A DNA stretch of 64,000 nucleotides, from positions 1 to 64,000 of the forward strand of contig JAKVAY010000047.1 of assembly GCA_022447185.1 (NCBI GenBank), read 5' to 3'. This DNA is from Fuerstiella sp. GTDB taxonomy: Bacteria; Planctomycetota; Planctomycetia; Planctomycetales; Planctomycetaceae. The stretch's first letter is position 1. Every line of letters begins with the position of its first letter. The translations under genes and the position numbers were made by a program. Under the pieces are notes generated by a model. It did no database searches. It saw only the letters and a list, made by a program, of their open reading frames with translations, and was not told where the DNA came from. Shown piece by piece: positions 1 to 11,132 of this stretch.

Positions 1-482
1 CGAGGCTGCATGACCTGGTTTCTGTTGCAATACACGACTGTGTCCGTGGCGACTGAGAAAGATCACTGAATGCGTCCGCTCCGCTGAATCTTGCAAGCTT
101 GTTGCCACTGCCATAGGAATTCATACCCAGACCATCGAGTCATCCGCTTTCTGAATTATTCACGAAAAGGCGTCGACCGCCCCGGAGTCTGCAGTGAAAA
201 GTTTTATGTTGAAGCGTTGAAAATGGACGAGTTTTCGCAGCGTTACTCGGTGATCCAAATACGTTTTGCGCTCAAGATCAGGAAGTGCACACACTCCGCA
301 TCCGAGGGAACGTGAAATTCGTTGATTGATTCACAATCTGGTAATTCTATGACTTGATCAATCACAGCGTTGGTGTTGCAGATAGAAGGCTTTGGATACA
401 CTGTGATTCTGCCTGCATGTACGTCAATCGTGATCTTATGCAGGTAACACATAAAGAAGCACCGTTGCAGTTTCGGAATCAA
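1..482. other. Left-edge stretch without a recognised gene
   Basis: I see only short overlapping frames with no recognisable domain here. It is the leader of the DUF1549/DUF1553 gene that follows. No clear promoter or hairpin was found. Confidence 0.5.
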
Positions 483-2912
483 ATGATAACGCTGATGTTG
501 AAACGTTTTTCCTTGGTTGCTGGTTTCTGGACCCTCTGCGGAACTCATGTCTTCGCCGAAGATGCACTCTCATTCAACCGGGATATCCGTCCAATTCTGT
601 CCGACAGATGCTTTCATTGTCATGGTCCGAATGAAGAAGCTCGTCAGGCCGAATTGCGACTGGATTGTGACGATGAAAACGACGGTCCGTTTCGTGATCG
701 CGATGGACATCGAGTGATCCAGCCAAAAGACCTGAAAGCAAGTCGACTCTGGTATCGGTTGACGACTGATGATGAATCCGAACGGATGCCGCCTTCCGAC
801 TCTCACAGCAAGCCATTGACGGTCTCCGAAAAGGCGTTGATCAGGAACTGGATTCTTCAGGGGGCCGAGTACGATGATTTCTGGGCATTTGTGTCACCAC
901 GGGCAGTAATGCCACCGAATGTTGACGATCGTCAGTGGCAGTCCCGAATCGACCGTTTTGTACTGGGTCGACTGGAGGAGAAGAACCTGCGGCCTCAGGG
1001 CCGTGCGGACAAACGAACCCTCATCAGACGTGTGACTCTCGATCTGACGGGTTTACCGCCCACCACCGACGAGGTTCATCGCTTCGTCAAGGACCCTTCT
1101 CCCAAAGCATGGGAGACCCTTGTCGAGCGACTTATCGCGAGACCTCGATATGGTGAGCACATGGCAAAGTACTGGCTTGATTTGGTGCGTTTTGCTGACA
1201 CTAACGGCATTCATCACGATCACTATCGTGAAACCACACCCTACCGCGACTGGGTGATTCGGGCTTTCAATAACAATCAGCGTTTTGATGATTTCATTAC
1301 ATTTCAAATTGCCGGTGATTTGTATGAGCAACCCACGATTGATCAGCAGATAGCGTCTGGATTCAATCGTCTGCACCTGGTAATCGATCGTGGCACGGCG
1401 CTGCCCGAGGAAAGTTACGCTCGGAACGTGGTTGATCGCGTCTCGGCTTTTGGAACGGCCTTCCTTGGACTGACATTGGGATGTGCAGTCTGTCACGACC
1501 ATAAATATGATCCCCTGTCTCAACGGGAATTTTATCAGCTGTTTGCCTTTTTCAATAACATCGATACTGAGCCGGAAACACCTGGAAGAAATCGTCATCA
1601 TCCGGTGATCCGAATGCCGACTCCGGAACAGGAAGAACATTTGGGGATAGTGTCGACCGATATCTCGGTCGCCACAAACGAGATCAGGGAACTGAACGAT
1701 GAGCTTAGCAAACTCAGTTCCGATGGTTCAGGACAGCAAAGCACTGTTAAAACCCGACTGAAGTTAAAGAAGGACCAGCTGGAGGTACTCAAGAAACAGC
1801 TGGCCGCAATCGAACGCACAGTCGCCGTGAGTCTTGTGTCGAAGGAACGAACCGAGATTCGACCAGCCTATATCCTGACTCGGGGCGCCTATGACCAGCG
1901 AGGAGAACGGGTTGAGCGAAACACACCAGCATTTCTTCCTCCACTGGATGCTGTCGGAGACGTCGCAACCCGCATGGACCTTGCTCAATGGCTGACTCAG
2001 GACCAGCATCCTCTGACGGCACGTGTTGCGGTGAACCGGTTTTGGCAGCAGTTCTTTGGAGTTGGACTGGTGAAAACATCCGAGGATTTTGGCGCGCAGG
2101 GTGAATATCCCAGCCATCCTGATCTACTGGATGATCTTGCGTTCAGATTTGTTCAGTCCGGATGGAACGTAAAGGAACTTGTTCGATCCATTGTTCTCTC
2201 ACAGACGTACCAGCAGTCATCCCGAGCACCGGTTTCGGACTTCCATGCGGATCCCGAAAATCGCTGGCTCGCGCGCGGCTCTCGATTTCGTCTGGATTCA
2301 GAGATGATTCGTGATCAGATTCTGGCGGTGAGCGGCCTGCTGAATGAGTCCATGTACGGCAGAAGTGTGAAACCGCCGCAACCGCCGAATCTGTGGAAGA
2401 GCGTTTCGATGGTGTCCTCGAGTACGTATGCGTTTGAAGCGGATTCTGGTGACAGTATATATCGACGCAGCATCTATTCATTCTGGAAACGTGCTATGCC
2501 GCCGCCTCAGATGACGATTTTTGATGCTCCCACCAGAGAAAGCTGCATCGCCAGACGTGAACGAACCAACACGCCTCTGCAGGCTCTGGTACTTATGAAT
2601 GAGAGTCAGTACTTCGCTGCAGCAGGAAATGTGGCCCATCAGCTTGTGTCCCGGGAAGTGATGGATGATGAGTCGCGGCTGATGTTTGCCTTTGAATCAG
2701 TGACATCCCATCTTCCCGATGCAGCTGAACTGATGAGCCTTAAGAATGGGTTGATCGCCCTCCGCGCCACTTATCAGGATGACGTGGAATCGGCAAAGGT
2801 GATGACCACTGGCATGAAGCAGGCAAGTGACGAGGATCGGGTGGAGATCGCCGTCTGGACAATGCTTATGAATTCTCTGTTCAATCTGGATGCTGCGAAG
2901 ACACGGGAATAA
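483..2912 (+). CDS. Planctomycete cytochrome c-type DUF1549/DUF1553 protein
   Basis: Secreted protein of about 809 residues. The ATG at 483 (or 495) is preferred because it puts a hydrophobic signal peptide ([15 protein letters not shown]) at the very N-terminus; frames further upstream add 43 residues with no signal character. The order is signal peptide, a PSCyt1 domain starting [18 protein letters not shown] with a CxxCH haem-type motif, the DUF1549 block ([13 protein letters not shown]), a second CxxCH ([11 protein letters not shown]), a short charged helix near the middle that looks coiled-coil, and DUF1553 ([34 protein letters not shown]). The family is very abundant in planctomycetes and is thought to work outside the cytoplasm; its reaction is not established. 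It is separated by 3 nt from the DUF1501 gene downstream, so the two are almost certainly one transcript. Confidence 0.9.
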   Translation: MITLMLKRFSLVAGFWTLCGTHVFAEDALSFNRDIRPILSDRCFHCHGPNEEARQAELRLDCDDENDGPFRDRDGHRVIQPKDLKASRLWYRLTTDDESERMPPSDSHSKPLTVSEKALIRNWILQGAEYDDFWAFVSPRAVMPPNVDDRQWQSRIDRFVLGRLEEKNLRPQGRADKRTLIRRVTLDLTGLPPTTDEVHRFVKDPSPKAWETLVERLIARPRYGEHMAKYWLDLVRFADTNGIHHDHYRETTPYRDWVIRAFNNNQRFDDFITFQIAGDLYEQPTIDQQIASGFNRLHLVIDRGTALPEESYARNVVDRVSAFGTAFLGLTLGCAVCHDHKYDPLSQREFYQLFAFFNNIDTEPETPGRNRHHPVIRMPTPEQEEHLGIVSTDISVATNEIRELNDELSKLSSDGSGQQSTVKTRLKLKKDQLEVLKKQLAAIERTVAVSLVSKERTEIRPAYILTRGAYDQRGERVERNTPAFLPPLDAVGDVATRMDLAQWLTQDQHPLTARVAVNRFWQQFFGVGLVKTSEDFGAQGEYPSHPDLLDDLAFRFVQSGWNVKELVRSIVLSQTYQQSSRAPVSDFHADPENRWLARGSRFRLDSEMIRDQILAVSGLLNESMYGRSVKPPQPPNLWKSVSMVSSSTYAFEADSGDSIYRRSIYSFWKRAMPPPQMTIFDAPTRESCIARRERTNTPLQALVLMNESQYFAAAGNVAHQLVSREVMDDESRLMFAFESVTSHLPDAAELMSLKNGLIALRATYQDDVESAKVMTTGMKQASDEDRVEIAVWTMLMNSLFNLDAAKTRE

Positions 2913-2915
2913 GAC

Positions 2916-4391
2916 ATGGATCCTTTGCAGATTTATCAGAGCCTTCAGTCCCGACGGCAGTTTCTGAACCGTTCCAAGACGGGACTCGGTGGTGCCGTAC
3001 TCGGATCACTGGCTGCTGAACAAAACGCAACGGGCGCCGTCGGGGCATCACATTTTGTGCCGAGAGCAAAACGCGTCATCTTTTTGTTTATGGCAGGAGC
3101 CCCAAGTCAACTGGATCTGTTCGACTACAAACCTGATTTGGCGGACAAATTCAGAGAACCGCTGCCCGATGACGTGAGAGATGGTCAGCGAGTGACGGCC
3201 ATGACAAAAGGAAAGGATCACCTGATTCAGCCGACAATGTTCCGATTCTCACGCCAGGGACAGAGTGGTCTGTTCATGTCGGAATTACTGCCGCACCTTT
3301 CGACCGTTGCTGACGATCTGTGTTTGATTAAATCAATGAATACAGATGCCATCAATCACGATCCTGGCAAAACGCTGATCTGCACGGGATCACAAATCCC
3401 CGGCAAGCCCAGCCTTGGTGCCTGGTTGAGTTTCGGTCTGGGAACTCTCAACAAGGACCTGCCGGATTTCATTGTTTTGAATTCCGCGTTCTGGTCGGGT
3501 GATCAGCGTAATGTGCAGGCCCTGTACAGTCGGCTGTGGGGGACCGGTTTTCTGCCATCCGAACATCAGGGCGTCGCATTTCAGTCCTCCGGAGATCCGG
3601 TGCTGTTTTTGTCGAATCCGGTCGGCGTGAGTCGAACCAGCCGACATCAAATGCTGGACCTCGTCACTGAACTTAATCAGAGACATGCCTCTGAGGTGGG
3701 TGATCCGGAAATTCAGACCACAATCGCGCAGCAGGAGATGGCGTTTCGCATGCAGGCCTCTGTGCCGGATTTGACTGACATCAGCTGCGAGCCTTCGTCA
3801 GCACTCGACCTGTATGGACCGGAAGTTCACAAGAGCGGCTCGTTTGCCAGAAATTGTCTGCTGGCACGGCGGATGGCAGAACAGGGAGTTCGGTTTGTCC
3901 AGATCTATCACCGAGGGTGGGATCATCATTCAGGCCTGCCGGAAAAAATGAAGGGCCAGTGCTACGACATTGATCAGCCATGCGCGGCACTGATCAAAGA
4001 TCTGAAACGTCGGGGATTACTCGACGACACGTTAATTGTCTTCAGTGGTGAATTTGGACGCACTGTCTATTGCCAGGGTGGTCAGAGTCCCACCCGGTAT
4101 GGCCGCGATCACCATTCCCGGTGTTTTACCGCCTGGATGGCGGGCGCAGGCATTCAGGGCGGGATCGAACATGGGCAAACGGACGAGTACAGTTACAACA
4201 TCGTTGACCGGGATGGTCAAAAAACAACTCGATTTGAAGACGACGCCGTTCACATTCGCGATCTGAATGCCACCATCCTGCATCTGCTGGGTATTGATCA
4301 CCGGGAACTGACGTTTCGCTTTCAGGGTCTCGATCAGAAGCTGACCGGTGTCGAAGAAGAATCGCACGTGATCCGAAAGATACTGAGCTGA
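2916..4391 (+). CDS. DUF1501 family protein
   Basis: 491-residue DUF1501 protein, partner of the DUF1549/DUF1553 gene just upstream. The N-terminus carries SRRQFLNRS, a Tat-like twin-arginine motif, followed by a small hydrophobic stretch, so export in folded form is likely. Family blocks visible are FLFMAGAPSQLDLFDYKP near the N-terminus, DWLSFGLG-type and RRMAEQGVRFVQIYHRGWDHH in the middle, and VFSGEFGRT with GRDHH towards the C-terminus. DUF1501 belongs to the alkaline phosphatase/sulfatase-like fold; the histidine- and aspartate-rich motifs would be the metal site. The substrate is unknown. Confidence 0.9.
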   Translation: MDPLQIYQSLQSRRQFLNRSKTGLGGAVLGSLAAEQNATGAVGASHFVPRAKRVIFLFMAGAPSQLDLFDYKPDLADKFREPLPDDVRDGQRVTAMTKGKDHLIQPTMFRFSRQGQSGLFMSELLPHLSTVADDLCLIKSMNTDAINHDPGKTLICTGSQIPGKPSLGAWLSFGLGTLNKDLPDFIVLNSAFWSGDQRNVQALYSRLWGTGFLPSEHQGVAFQSSGDPVLFLSNPVGVSRTSRHQMLDLVTELNQRHASEVGDPEIQTTIAQQEMAFRMQASVPDLTDISCEPSSALDLYGPEVHKSGSFARNCLLARRMAEQGVRFVQIYHRGWDHHSGLPEKMKGQCYDIDQPCAALIKDLKRRGLLDDTLIVFSGEFGRTVYCQGGQSPTRYGRDHHSRCFTAWMAGAGIQGGIEHGQTDEYSYNIVDRDGQKTTRFEDDAVHIRDLNATILHLLGIDHRELTFRFQGLDQKLTGVEEESHVIRKILS

Positions 4392-4488
4392 GGATGTCAG
4401 GTGAGTAGATGAAAATTGATCAGGCAAGCGGACAACTGACCCTGCTGCTACATTTCGCGGATTCCTTGGCGGACTGAGTTTGGGTCAA

Positions 4489-4508
4489 GAGCGTTTTCAC
4501 AAACGCTC
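4489..4508 (+). other. 8-bp perfect hairpin after the DUF1501 gene
   Basis: GAGCGTTT (4489-4496), loop TCAC, AAACGCTC (4501-4508). It lies 98 nt past the DUF1501 stop, has no T-run, and is the only structure I see in the 344-nt gap 4392-4735. It may help end the upstream transcript, but this is weak. Confidence 0.35.
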
Positions 4509-4735
4509 AGACTGTTGTCGAGATCTGGCGTTGGTGAATCAGCCCATCAATCTGTGTGTTGCGAATATCACTTCCATTGAAATTGTGTTGAAACCTACTC
4601 TGCTGAAAATTAATTCATATACCACTGCAGCAGGATTGATCGGTGGGACGTGATAACTGGTGTTGAGCATTGCGGTTGGCACACATTTGTTGTTATCCAC
4701 ACATTCCGAAATTGCTGGTGTTCAGCGACATTGAT

Positions 4736-7216
4736 ATGGCCAACGTTCTTCACAAGACCTCGATTGATAAGACACGTCGAGAAGCCGGCAACTGTCTTGC
4801 GGGTATTGAGAGTGAAATCTATCGCCATTTGAATTTCACTCTGGGACACGACGACAGCGACGTGGAGCCCTGTTACCTGTATCGAGCACTCGCGATTGCG
4901 GTTCGAGACCGTCTCGTTGCGCAGTGGAAAGTTACCCGAGACAGGATTGCGAGCAGTGGACAGAAGCGAGTGTCCTATCTCTCGCTTGAGTTTCTTATTG
5001 GACGGTCGCTGACAAACGCCGTACTGAATCTCAATCTGGAGGATTCCGTGCGTGCAGCGCTGAACAAATACAACAGCAGCCTGGAAGAGTCTGCAGAACT
5101 GGAACACGACGCCGGTCTCGGCAACGGAGGCCTTGGACGTTTGGCAGCCTGTTTTCTGGACAGTTGCGCTAACCTGCAGTTACCAGTTGTTGGCTATGGC
5201 ATCCGATACGAATACGGGATGTTCCATCAACATATTGAAGACGGGCGTCAGGTTGAGGACCCGGATCACTGGCTCAGAGATGGAAACCCGTGGGAGCTGG
5301 AACGTCCGGAGGATACTCGACGAATTCACTTTTATGGTCATACAGAATACTTTGTTGATGACACTGGAAAGACGTGTGTTCACTGGGCAGAGACTGACGA
5401 TGTTCTGGCTGTGCCGCATGACATGCCGATTCCGGGTCACAGCAATGGAACCGTCAATACGCTTCGACTTTGGCGGTCATCAGCAACCGATGAATTCAAC
5501 CTCGACGAATTCAACGCAGGTGGCTACTCGGAGGCAGTCGCGGAAAAAAATCTGGCCGAACAGATTTCCATGGTGCTCTACCCCAATGATTCCAGCGAAA
5601 ACGGAAAAGAGCTTCGACTGAAACAGCAGTACTTTCTGGTGTCAGCCAGCCTGCAGGACGTGATCGAGGAATGGATCTCGATTCACGGTGAAGATTTCGA
5701 CGAGTTCGCCAGCCATAACTGTTTTCAACTGAATGACACACATCCGGCCTGTGCTGTTCCCGAACTGATGCGTCTGTTGATGGATGAGCATGGGCTGGAA
5801 TGGGATGATGCATGGAGAATTACCCGTCAATGCATGGCTTACACAAATCACACACTGTTGCCCGAAGCGCTGGAACGCTGGCCTGTGTCTCTGTTCAGCC
5901 GTCTGCTGCCGCGTCTGATGGAGATTATCTACGAGATCGACAGGCAGTTTCGTACACAGCTGGCAGAACTGTGGCCGGACGATGCTGCGATCAGAGAGCG
6001 TATGTCGCTGGTTGAAGGTGGACATCATCCACATGTACGCATGGCCTACCTGGCGATTGTAGGCAGCTTTTCTGTGAACGGAGTCGCCGGTCTGCACACA
6101 GAGTTGCTGCAGTCAGGGTTGTTTGCGGATTTTTACAAATTGTGGCCGTCGAAGTTCAACAACAAGACCAATGGAGTCACTCAACGACGCTGGCTGAGTC
6201 ATTGTAATCCAGGTCTGCGGGATCTGATCAACGAAGCCATTGGCAGCGAATGGCAGTCAGATCTCCCGAAGATTTCTCGTTTGGCATCGTATGCCGAAGA
6301 TGCAGCGTTCCGGGATCGCTGGCACGCAGTCAAACAGGAAAATAAAGGCGCGTTAATCAGGCATGTCCTGGAACATACTGGAGTCCGGTTTGCAGAGGAT
6401 GCATTGCTCGACGTGCAGGTGAAACGCATTCACGAATACAAACGACAGCTGTTGAATGTTCTGCATGTAATCCATCTTTACGACAGAATCTGTCGCGGTG
6501 ATGTGGAAGGAATGGTACCTCGCTGTGTACTGATCGGTGGTAAGGCGGCACCGGGTTATCACGTGGCGAAACTCATCATCAAGCTGATTAATGATGTATC
6601 TGCAGTCGTAAATACTGAAGCGAAAACTGACGGGTTGCTTAAGCTCGTATTTCTGCCGAATTATTGTGTGTCCGCAATGGAAAAAATTTGTCCGGCGACG
6701 GAACTGTCGGAACAGATTTCGACAGCCGGCAAAGAAGCCTCGGGGACCGGTAACATGAAATTCATGATGAACGGAGCTCTTACCATTGGAACACTCGACG
6801 GGGCTAATATTGAGATTCGCGACCAGGTCGGTGAAGAAAATTTCTTCCTGTTTGGAATGACAGCAGGCGAAATTGCGGAAACTCGACAGACCTATGACCC
6901 CAATTCCCTGATTGCTGAGGACGAAGAGATCCTGCGTGTTATGAACCTGCTGGAGAGTGGACACTTCAATGCGTCCGAGCCGGGAATCTTCGATATCCTC
7001 ACTGCGGGTCTGCGAAGCGCTGAGGATCAGTGGCTGACCATTGCGGATCTGCGGAGCTATATTGATGCTCAGCGCGATGTCAATAAATCCTACCAGGATC
7101 CGAACAACTGGAATCGCATGAGTATCATGAATACGGCGGCCAGTGGATGGTTTTCCAGCGATCGGACGATTCAGCAGTACGCAGAGGAAATCTGGAATGT
7201 GAAATCGGTCAATTAA
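4736..7216 (+). CDS. glgP: Glycogen/alpha-glucan phosphorylase
   Basis: 826-residue GT35 phosphorylase that releases glucose 1-phosphate from alpha-1,4-glucans in the cytoplasm. Family blocks are clear: AGLGNGGLGRLAACFLDS, GMFHQHIEDGRQ, FQLNDTHPA, KFNNKTNGVTQRRWL, VKRIHEYKRQLLN, and the PLP site GTGNMKFMMNGA with the Schiff-base lysine at about residue 675. The ATG at 4736 gives the normal family N-terminus; a frame start at 4670 would add 22 unrelated residues. Length matches the family. malQ follows 137 nt downstream on the same strand, so the pair forms a glycogen-breakdown unit. Confidence 0.97.
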   Translation: MANVLHKTSIDKTRREAGNCLAGIESEIYRHLNFTLGHDDSDVEPCYLYRALAIAVRDRLVAQWKVTRDRIASSGQKRVSYLSLEFLIGRSLTNAVLNLNLEDSVRAALNKYNSSLEESAELEHDAGLGNGGLGRLAACFLDSCANLQLPVVGYGIRYEYGMFHQHIEDGRQVEDPDHWLRDGNPWELERPEDTRRIHFYGHTEYFVDDTGKTCVHWAETDDVLAVPHDMPIPGHSNGTVNTLRLWRSSATDEFNLDEFNAGGYSEAVAEKNLAEQISMVLYPNDSSENGKELRLKQQYFLVSASLQDVIEEWISIHGEDFDEFASHNCFQLNDTHPACAVPELMRLLMDEHGLEWDDAWRITRQCMAYTNHTLLPEALERWPVSLFSRLLPRLMEIIYEIDRQFRTQLAELWPDDAAIRERMSLVEGGHHPHVRMAYLAIVGSFSVNGVAGLHTELLQSGLFADFYKLWPSKFNNKTNGVTQRRWLSHCNPGLRDLINEAIGSEWQSDLPKISRLASYAEDAAFRDRWHAVKQENKGALIRHVLEHTGVRFAEDALLDVQVKRIHEYKRQLLNVLHVIHLYDRICRGDVEGMVPRCVLIGGKAAPGYHVAKLIIKLINDVSAVVNTEAKTDGLLKLVFLPNYCVSAMEKICPATELSEQISTAGKEASGTGNMKFMMNGALTIGTLDGANIEIRDQVGEENFFLFGMTAGEIAETRQTYDPNSLIAEDEEILRVMNLLESGHFNASEPGIFDILTAGLRSAEDQWLTIADLRSYIDAQRDVNKSYQDPNNWNRMSIMNTAASGWFSSDRTIQQYAEEIWNVKSVN

Positions 7217-7353
7217 TGTGCAGGGAGGTTGAACATCAGAGTGGAATGGACGACATCCTGTGACCATTCATCCGTCACAGAAATTCGATGCTGTGAGCGA
7301 CGGTGCCGTCAGGATTCAGGGGCATGTCGCCGCAACTGATTTGAAATCCCTTT

Positions 7354-8856
7354 ATGCAGTTCCCCCGATCCTCCGGCATTCTGATGCCAATATTCAGTCT
7401 GCCCGACGGCCCGGGAATCGGGGATTTTGGCCCAGGTGCTTATCGCTTTGTTGATTTCCTTGAGGCTGCGGGGCAGACCATCTGGCAACTGCTGCCACTC
7501 GGGCCGCCGGCGAAGGGTGACTCACCCTACAGTAGTTATTCGGCCTTCGCCGGTAATCCGCTGCTGATCAGCTGTGAACTGCTCGTAACCGCTGGACTGT
7601 TGAACGAGAACCAACTCAGTCGTGCAGGTTACCGTGAAGTGCCGAACGGACTGGCTGACTACGACAATGCCCGCTTTATCAGACAACCATTGCTGCGTGC
7701 GGCCTGGTCAGCATTTCGATCCTCTGCTGACCCGGACTTGTGGGGGAAGTATTCCGAGTTCTGTGAACAAAACTGGTTTTGGCTGCCGGACTTTGCCAGA
7801 TTCGATGTATTGGCGACGGAGCACGGAGATCTCGATTGGTCGGGGTGGGATATCGAACTTATTCACTGTGACCCATCAGCGCTTGCAGCGGTTGATCGTC
7901 GACTGAGCGAAGAGATTGAATTCGTCAAATTCCAGCAGTTTCTGTTTGCCGGTCAGTGGAAACAACTCAAGGAATATGCGAACCGCCGTTCGGTTCGTAT
8001 CTACGGAGACATGCCGATCTTTATTGCGCATGAAAGCGCTGATGTCTGGAAAAATCAGGAGTTGTTTTATCTGGACGAAGCCGGTCGCTCTCTGGTTGTG
8101 GCAGGAGTTCCGCCGGACTACTTCAGTTGCACCGGACAGATGTGGGGTAATCCGCTGTATCGCTGGGATCAGATGGCGGCGACAAACTATGGCTGGTGGA
8201 CACAGCGGTTCGCGCAGGCGCTGGAATATTTCGATATTCTGCGTCTTGACCACTTTCGCGGGTTTGAAGCGTATTGGCAAATTCCTGCCGATGCCGAAAA
8301 CGCCGCAACCGGCCAGTGGATGCCGGGACCACGCTGTGGTCCATTTTTAGCCGCACGTGAAGCACTGGGAGAACTGCCAATTGTTGCAGAAGACCTTGGT
8401 CTGATTACTGAGGGAGTCCATGCACTGCGTGATCAACTGGGATTTCCCGGAATGCGGGTTTTGCAGTTTGGTTTCGTGAACGAAGACGATGTCTATCATC
8501 GTCCGGATACCTATCCGGCACACAGTGTTGCCTACACCGGTACGCACGATAACGACACAGTTATTGGGTGGTACCATCAGCGAATTCATCAGAATGTTTC
8601 TGATGACTTTCTGAATCGGTGCTTATCTCAACAGCCGGATCAGGTGCACTTTGACTTAATTCGACTGGTTCTGAATTCGGCTGCCGATACGGCGATTATT
8701 CCTATGCAGGATCTGTTGGGGCTTGGGAGTGAGACTCGCACAAATACACCAGGTAAACCCGATGGAAACTGGAGATGGCGCTGCCCCGTGCCGTTTCTGA
8801 CTGAAGAACTGGCTGGAGAACTGCGATCGATGACAAAATCAGCGGGCAGGATCTGA
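7354..8856 (+). CDS. malQ: 4-alpha-glucanotransferase (amylomaltase)
   Basis: 500-residue GH77 enzyme that moves alpha-1,4-glucan segments between chains, making short maltodextrins usable by the phosphorylase encoded upstream. The N-terminus RSSGILMPIFSLPDGPGIGD is the family signature; further blocks are QLLPLGPPAKGDSPYSSYSA, YGDMPIFIAHESADVW, LRLDHFRGF (catalytic aspartate region), IVAEDLGLIT (acid/base glutamate) and YTGTHDNDT. An in-frame stop (TGA at 7342) lies 12 nt upstream, so the ATG at 7354 is the only sensible start. Cytoplasmic, full length. Confidence 0.96.
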   Translation: MQFPRSSGILMPIFSLPDGPGIGDFGPGAYRFVDFLEAAGQTIWQLLPLGPPAKGDSPYSSYSAFAGNPLLISCELLVTAGLLNENQLSRAGYREVPNGLADYDNARFIRQPLLRAAWSAFRSSADPDLWGKYSEFCEQNWFWLPDFARFDVLATEHGDLDWSGWDIELIHCDPSALAAVDRRLSEEIEFVKFQQFLFAGQWKQLKEYANRRSVRIYGDMPIFIAHESADVWKNQELFYLDEAGRSLVVAGVPPDYFSCTGQMWGNPLYRWDQMAATNYGWWTQRFAQALEYFDILRLDHFRGFEAYWQIPADAENAATGQWMPGPRCGPFLAAREALGELPIVAEDLGLITEGVHALRDQLGFPGMRVLQFGFVNEDDVYHRPDTYPAHSVAYTGTHDNDTVIGWYHQRIHQNVSDDFLNRCLSQQPDQVHFDLIRLVLNSAADTAIIPMQDLLGLGSETRTNTPGKPDGNWRWRCPVPFLTEELAGELRSMTKSAGRI

Positions 8857-8963
8857 AATGTTTCTGCATGTCCGTGATCTGAATCCCGTTCGCGAATTGA
8901 TTCTGACTGCGTTATGTTTCCCTCGGACAACAGATTCATTCGCACTCGTCGAGGTGTATCATT

Positions 8964-10289
8964 TTGTCACGAACAAGTCAGCCAGTGTCGCCGACGGAGC
9001 ACGAGTCAGTGACCCCAGTATACCGGGAAAACACACTCTTGTGGACGGTCTGGTTTACGTATGGCGCGTTCTATTTTTGTCGGACGAATATCTCAGCCGC
9101 TGTGCCGGGGCTCAAGGAATCGGTGGACGCCGGTGGTCTTGGTCTGAGTCCGACTCAGATTGGCTATATTTTGGCGGCGACCAAAATCGCCTACGCCACA
9201 GGGCAACTGATCAATGGCCAGTTTTCAGAACAGATGGCTCCTCGCAAATTGCTGGCGATTGGTATGCTCGGGACTGCCCTGCTGAACGTGTTGTTTGGAT
9301 TCGGAACGGCTCTTTTCTTTCTGATCTTCATCTGGGCCTGCAACGGCTACTCACAGTCACTGGGCTGGACTCCCTGCGTACGCATACTGGCGAACTGGTT
9401 TCCCGTTGCTCGCCGCGGCAAAGTGATCGGCTTCGTTGGGACCGGATACCAGGTCACGGCAGTCGCAACCTTCGTGATTTCGGGCCAGGCAGCGACGCAG
9501 TTGGGTTGGCGAGGTGCGCTGTGGGTGCCTGCCGGAATCATGGTGGTTGCTGCAGTGGTGATGCTTCTGTTTCTTGAAGAACGTCCGGCGAACCGAACAG
9601 GAAGCAACGGCGGGAATTACAATGATGTGGTCGTGTCGAACCGACCCGTGAACGATCCCAAAAATTCATTCCGCGATAATTTTCTGCTTACGATTTCCAA
9701 TCCCTCGCTTTGGCTGTTGGGCATATCACTTGGGCTGCTTAATGCTTGTCGTTATGGTTTTCTTGACTGGGGACTGACCCATCTCAAAGAGGTTCAGGAT
9801 ACCGGAGTAGGAAAAGCTGCACTGAAATATGCAGTGTTGCCATTAGGCGCTATCGCGGGGTCTTACGTCTCCGGATGGGCGACTGATCGCTACTTTGGCA
9901 GCCGGCGTGCGCCGGTGACCTGTATTTTGCTGATCGCTCTGGCTCTGTTGAGTCTTGCCTATGATCCAGTTGCACGCAGCAGTGTTCCCGCCACAATGGT
10001 TCTGCTCGTTCTGATTGGCTTTTGCATTTACGGACCGCAGGTTCTTTTGGTTGGCACGGCTCCTGCTGATCTGGCACGACGAGGCACATCGGCTGCAGCC
10101 GCTGGATTCGTTAATTGCATGGGTTATCTAGGCGCGGCGGGCGGAGACTATTTCACCGGGCGGACACTGGAACAGTATGGCTGGGAGAGGGCGACCTTTC
10201 TGTGGGCGTCCTGGGCGGTGGCTGCTGCCGTTGCGGCCGGACTGCTTTGGAATGCCACTGCGTCGGATCAGCGCGTCTCCGAATCGTAG
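8964..10289 (+). CDS. MFS transporter, organophosphate:phosphate antiporter-like (GlpT/UhpT type)
   Basis: 441-residue inner-membrane protein with about 12 hydrophobic segments. YGAFYFCRTNISAAVP near the N-terminus and the NGYSQSLGWTPCVRILANWF block resemble the OPA branch (glycerol 3-phosphate or hexose phosphate exchangers) of the major facilitator superfamily. The start is TTG at 8964, preceded by GAGG at 8951 with suitable spacing; no ATG gives the family N-terminus. Position after glgP-malQ is compatible with sugar-phosphate transport, but substrate assignment is inference. Confidence 0.85.
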   Translation: MSRTSQPVSPTEHESVTPVYRENTLLWTVWFTYGAFYFCRTNISAAVPGLKESVDAGGLGLSPTQIGYILAATKIAYATGQLINGQFSEQMAPRKLLAIGMLGTALLNVLFGFGTALFFLIFIWACNGYSQSLGWTPCVRILANWFPVARRGKVIGFVGTGYQVTAVATFVISGQAATQLGWRGALWVPAGIMVVAAVVMLLFLEERPANRTGSNGGNYNDVVVSNRPVNDPKNSFRDNFLLTISNPSLWLLGISLGLLNACRYGFLDWGLTHLKEVQDTGVGKAALKYAVLPLGAIAGSYVSGWATDRYFGSRRAPVTCILLIALALLSLAYDPVARSSVPATMVLLVLIGFCIYGPQVLLVGTAPADLARRGTSAAAAGFVNCMGYLGAAGGDYFTGRTLEQYGWERATFLWASWAVAAAVAAGLLWNATASDQRVSES

Positions 10290-10364
10290 TGGAGTTGCGA
10301 TAACTGTGAATCAGTGGAAAAATCAGGTTGCGATGTTGTTGGTTGTTGGGAGGCTGAAAACGGT

Positions 10365-11132
10365 ATGAGGGCAATTGTTATTGGAGCGGGACGCGGCAGC
10401 CGGTTGATGCCCACAACGGCTGACACACCCAAATGCTTTGCGGAAGTTGCGGGACGTCGTTTGCTGGACTGGGTGGTCGATGCGTTCCGTCAAAACGGAA
10501 TTGACGACATCACGTTCATCGGTGGCTATCGGATTGACGCAGTTCAGCAGGAATACCCGGAATTTACATTTCGTCACAACGTTGACTGGCCCAACAACAA
10601 TATTCTTGGCTCGTTGATGTACGCTGAAGATCAGATGGACGAACCGTTCTGCTGTTGCTACTCAGATGTCCTGTTCACCCCGGCAATAGTGAAAGCCGTC
10701 CTGCAATCTGATCAGGACATCACTTTGGGAGTTGACACACGATGGCTTATTCGATTTGCGGATCGTACCGAACATCCAAGTACCGATGCTGAGAAGGTGA
10801 CTGTTGAAAATGGCCTGGTGACGCGAATTCACCGCGAGATTCCGGAACACATGGCCTATGGTGAATTCATTGGACTTGCAGGATTTTCGTCCCAGGGAGC
10901 GGCAGCGTTGCGTCAGATTTATCACCGGCGGCAAAAAGAATTTGCTGGTCGACCGTATCGTGAATCGCGAGTCTTTGACAAAGCGTATCTGATCCACCTT
11001 CTGCAGGATATGATTGAATCCGGGACGCAGATGGTCCATGTGGACACACTTGGTGGCTACATTGAAGTTGATACGCAGCAGGATTTTGAATATGCCCGGC
11101 GATTCTGGACAGAACGGCATCTGGGGAGCTGA
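10365..11132 (+). CDS. Nucleotidyltransferase of the sugar/choline-phosphate type
   Basis: 255-residue NTP_transferase protein. The nucleotide-binding signature GAGRGSRLMPTTADTPKCF sits at residues 7-25, then WPNNNILGSLMYAEDQM, which resembles the TNNI-type motif of LicC-like phosphocholine cytidylyltransferases and of relatives near phosphonate genes, and YSDVLF for the metal aspartate. The ATG at 10365 is preceded by GGGAGG at good distance; the frame could open at 10314 but would add 17 unrelated residues. It likely activates a phosphorylated sugar or aminoalcohol with a nucleotide. The substrate cannot be told from sequence, and no glycosyltransferase lies next to it. Confidence 0.85.
   Translation: MRAIVIGAGRGSRLMPTTADTPKCFAEVAGRRLLDWVVDAFRQNGIDDITFIGGYRIDAVQQEYPEFTFRHNVDWPNNNILGSLMYAEDQMDEPFCCCYSDVLFTPAIVKAVLQSDQDITLGVDTRWLIRFADRTEHPSTDAEKVTVENGLVTRIHREIPEHMAYGEFIGLAGFSSQGAAALRQIYHRRQKEFAGRPYRESRVFDKAYLIHLLQDMIESGTQMVHVDTLGGYIEVDTQQDFEYARRFWTERHLGS

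Noticed and set aside
243-548. Minus-strand open frame of 101 codons over the start of the first gene
   Set aside because: It overlaps the signal-peptide region of the DUF1549 gene, has no domain and no start context.
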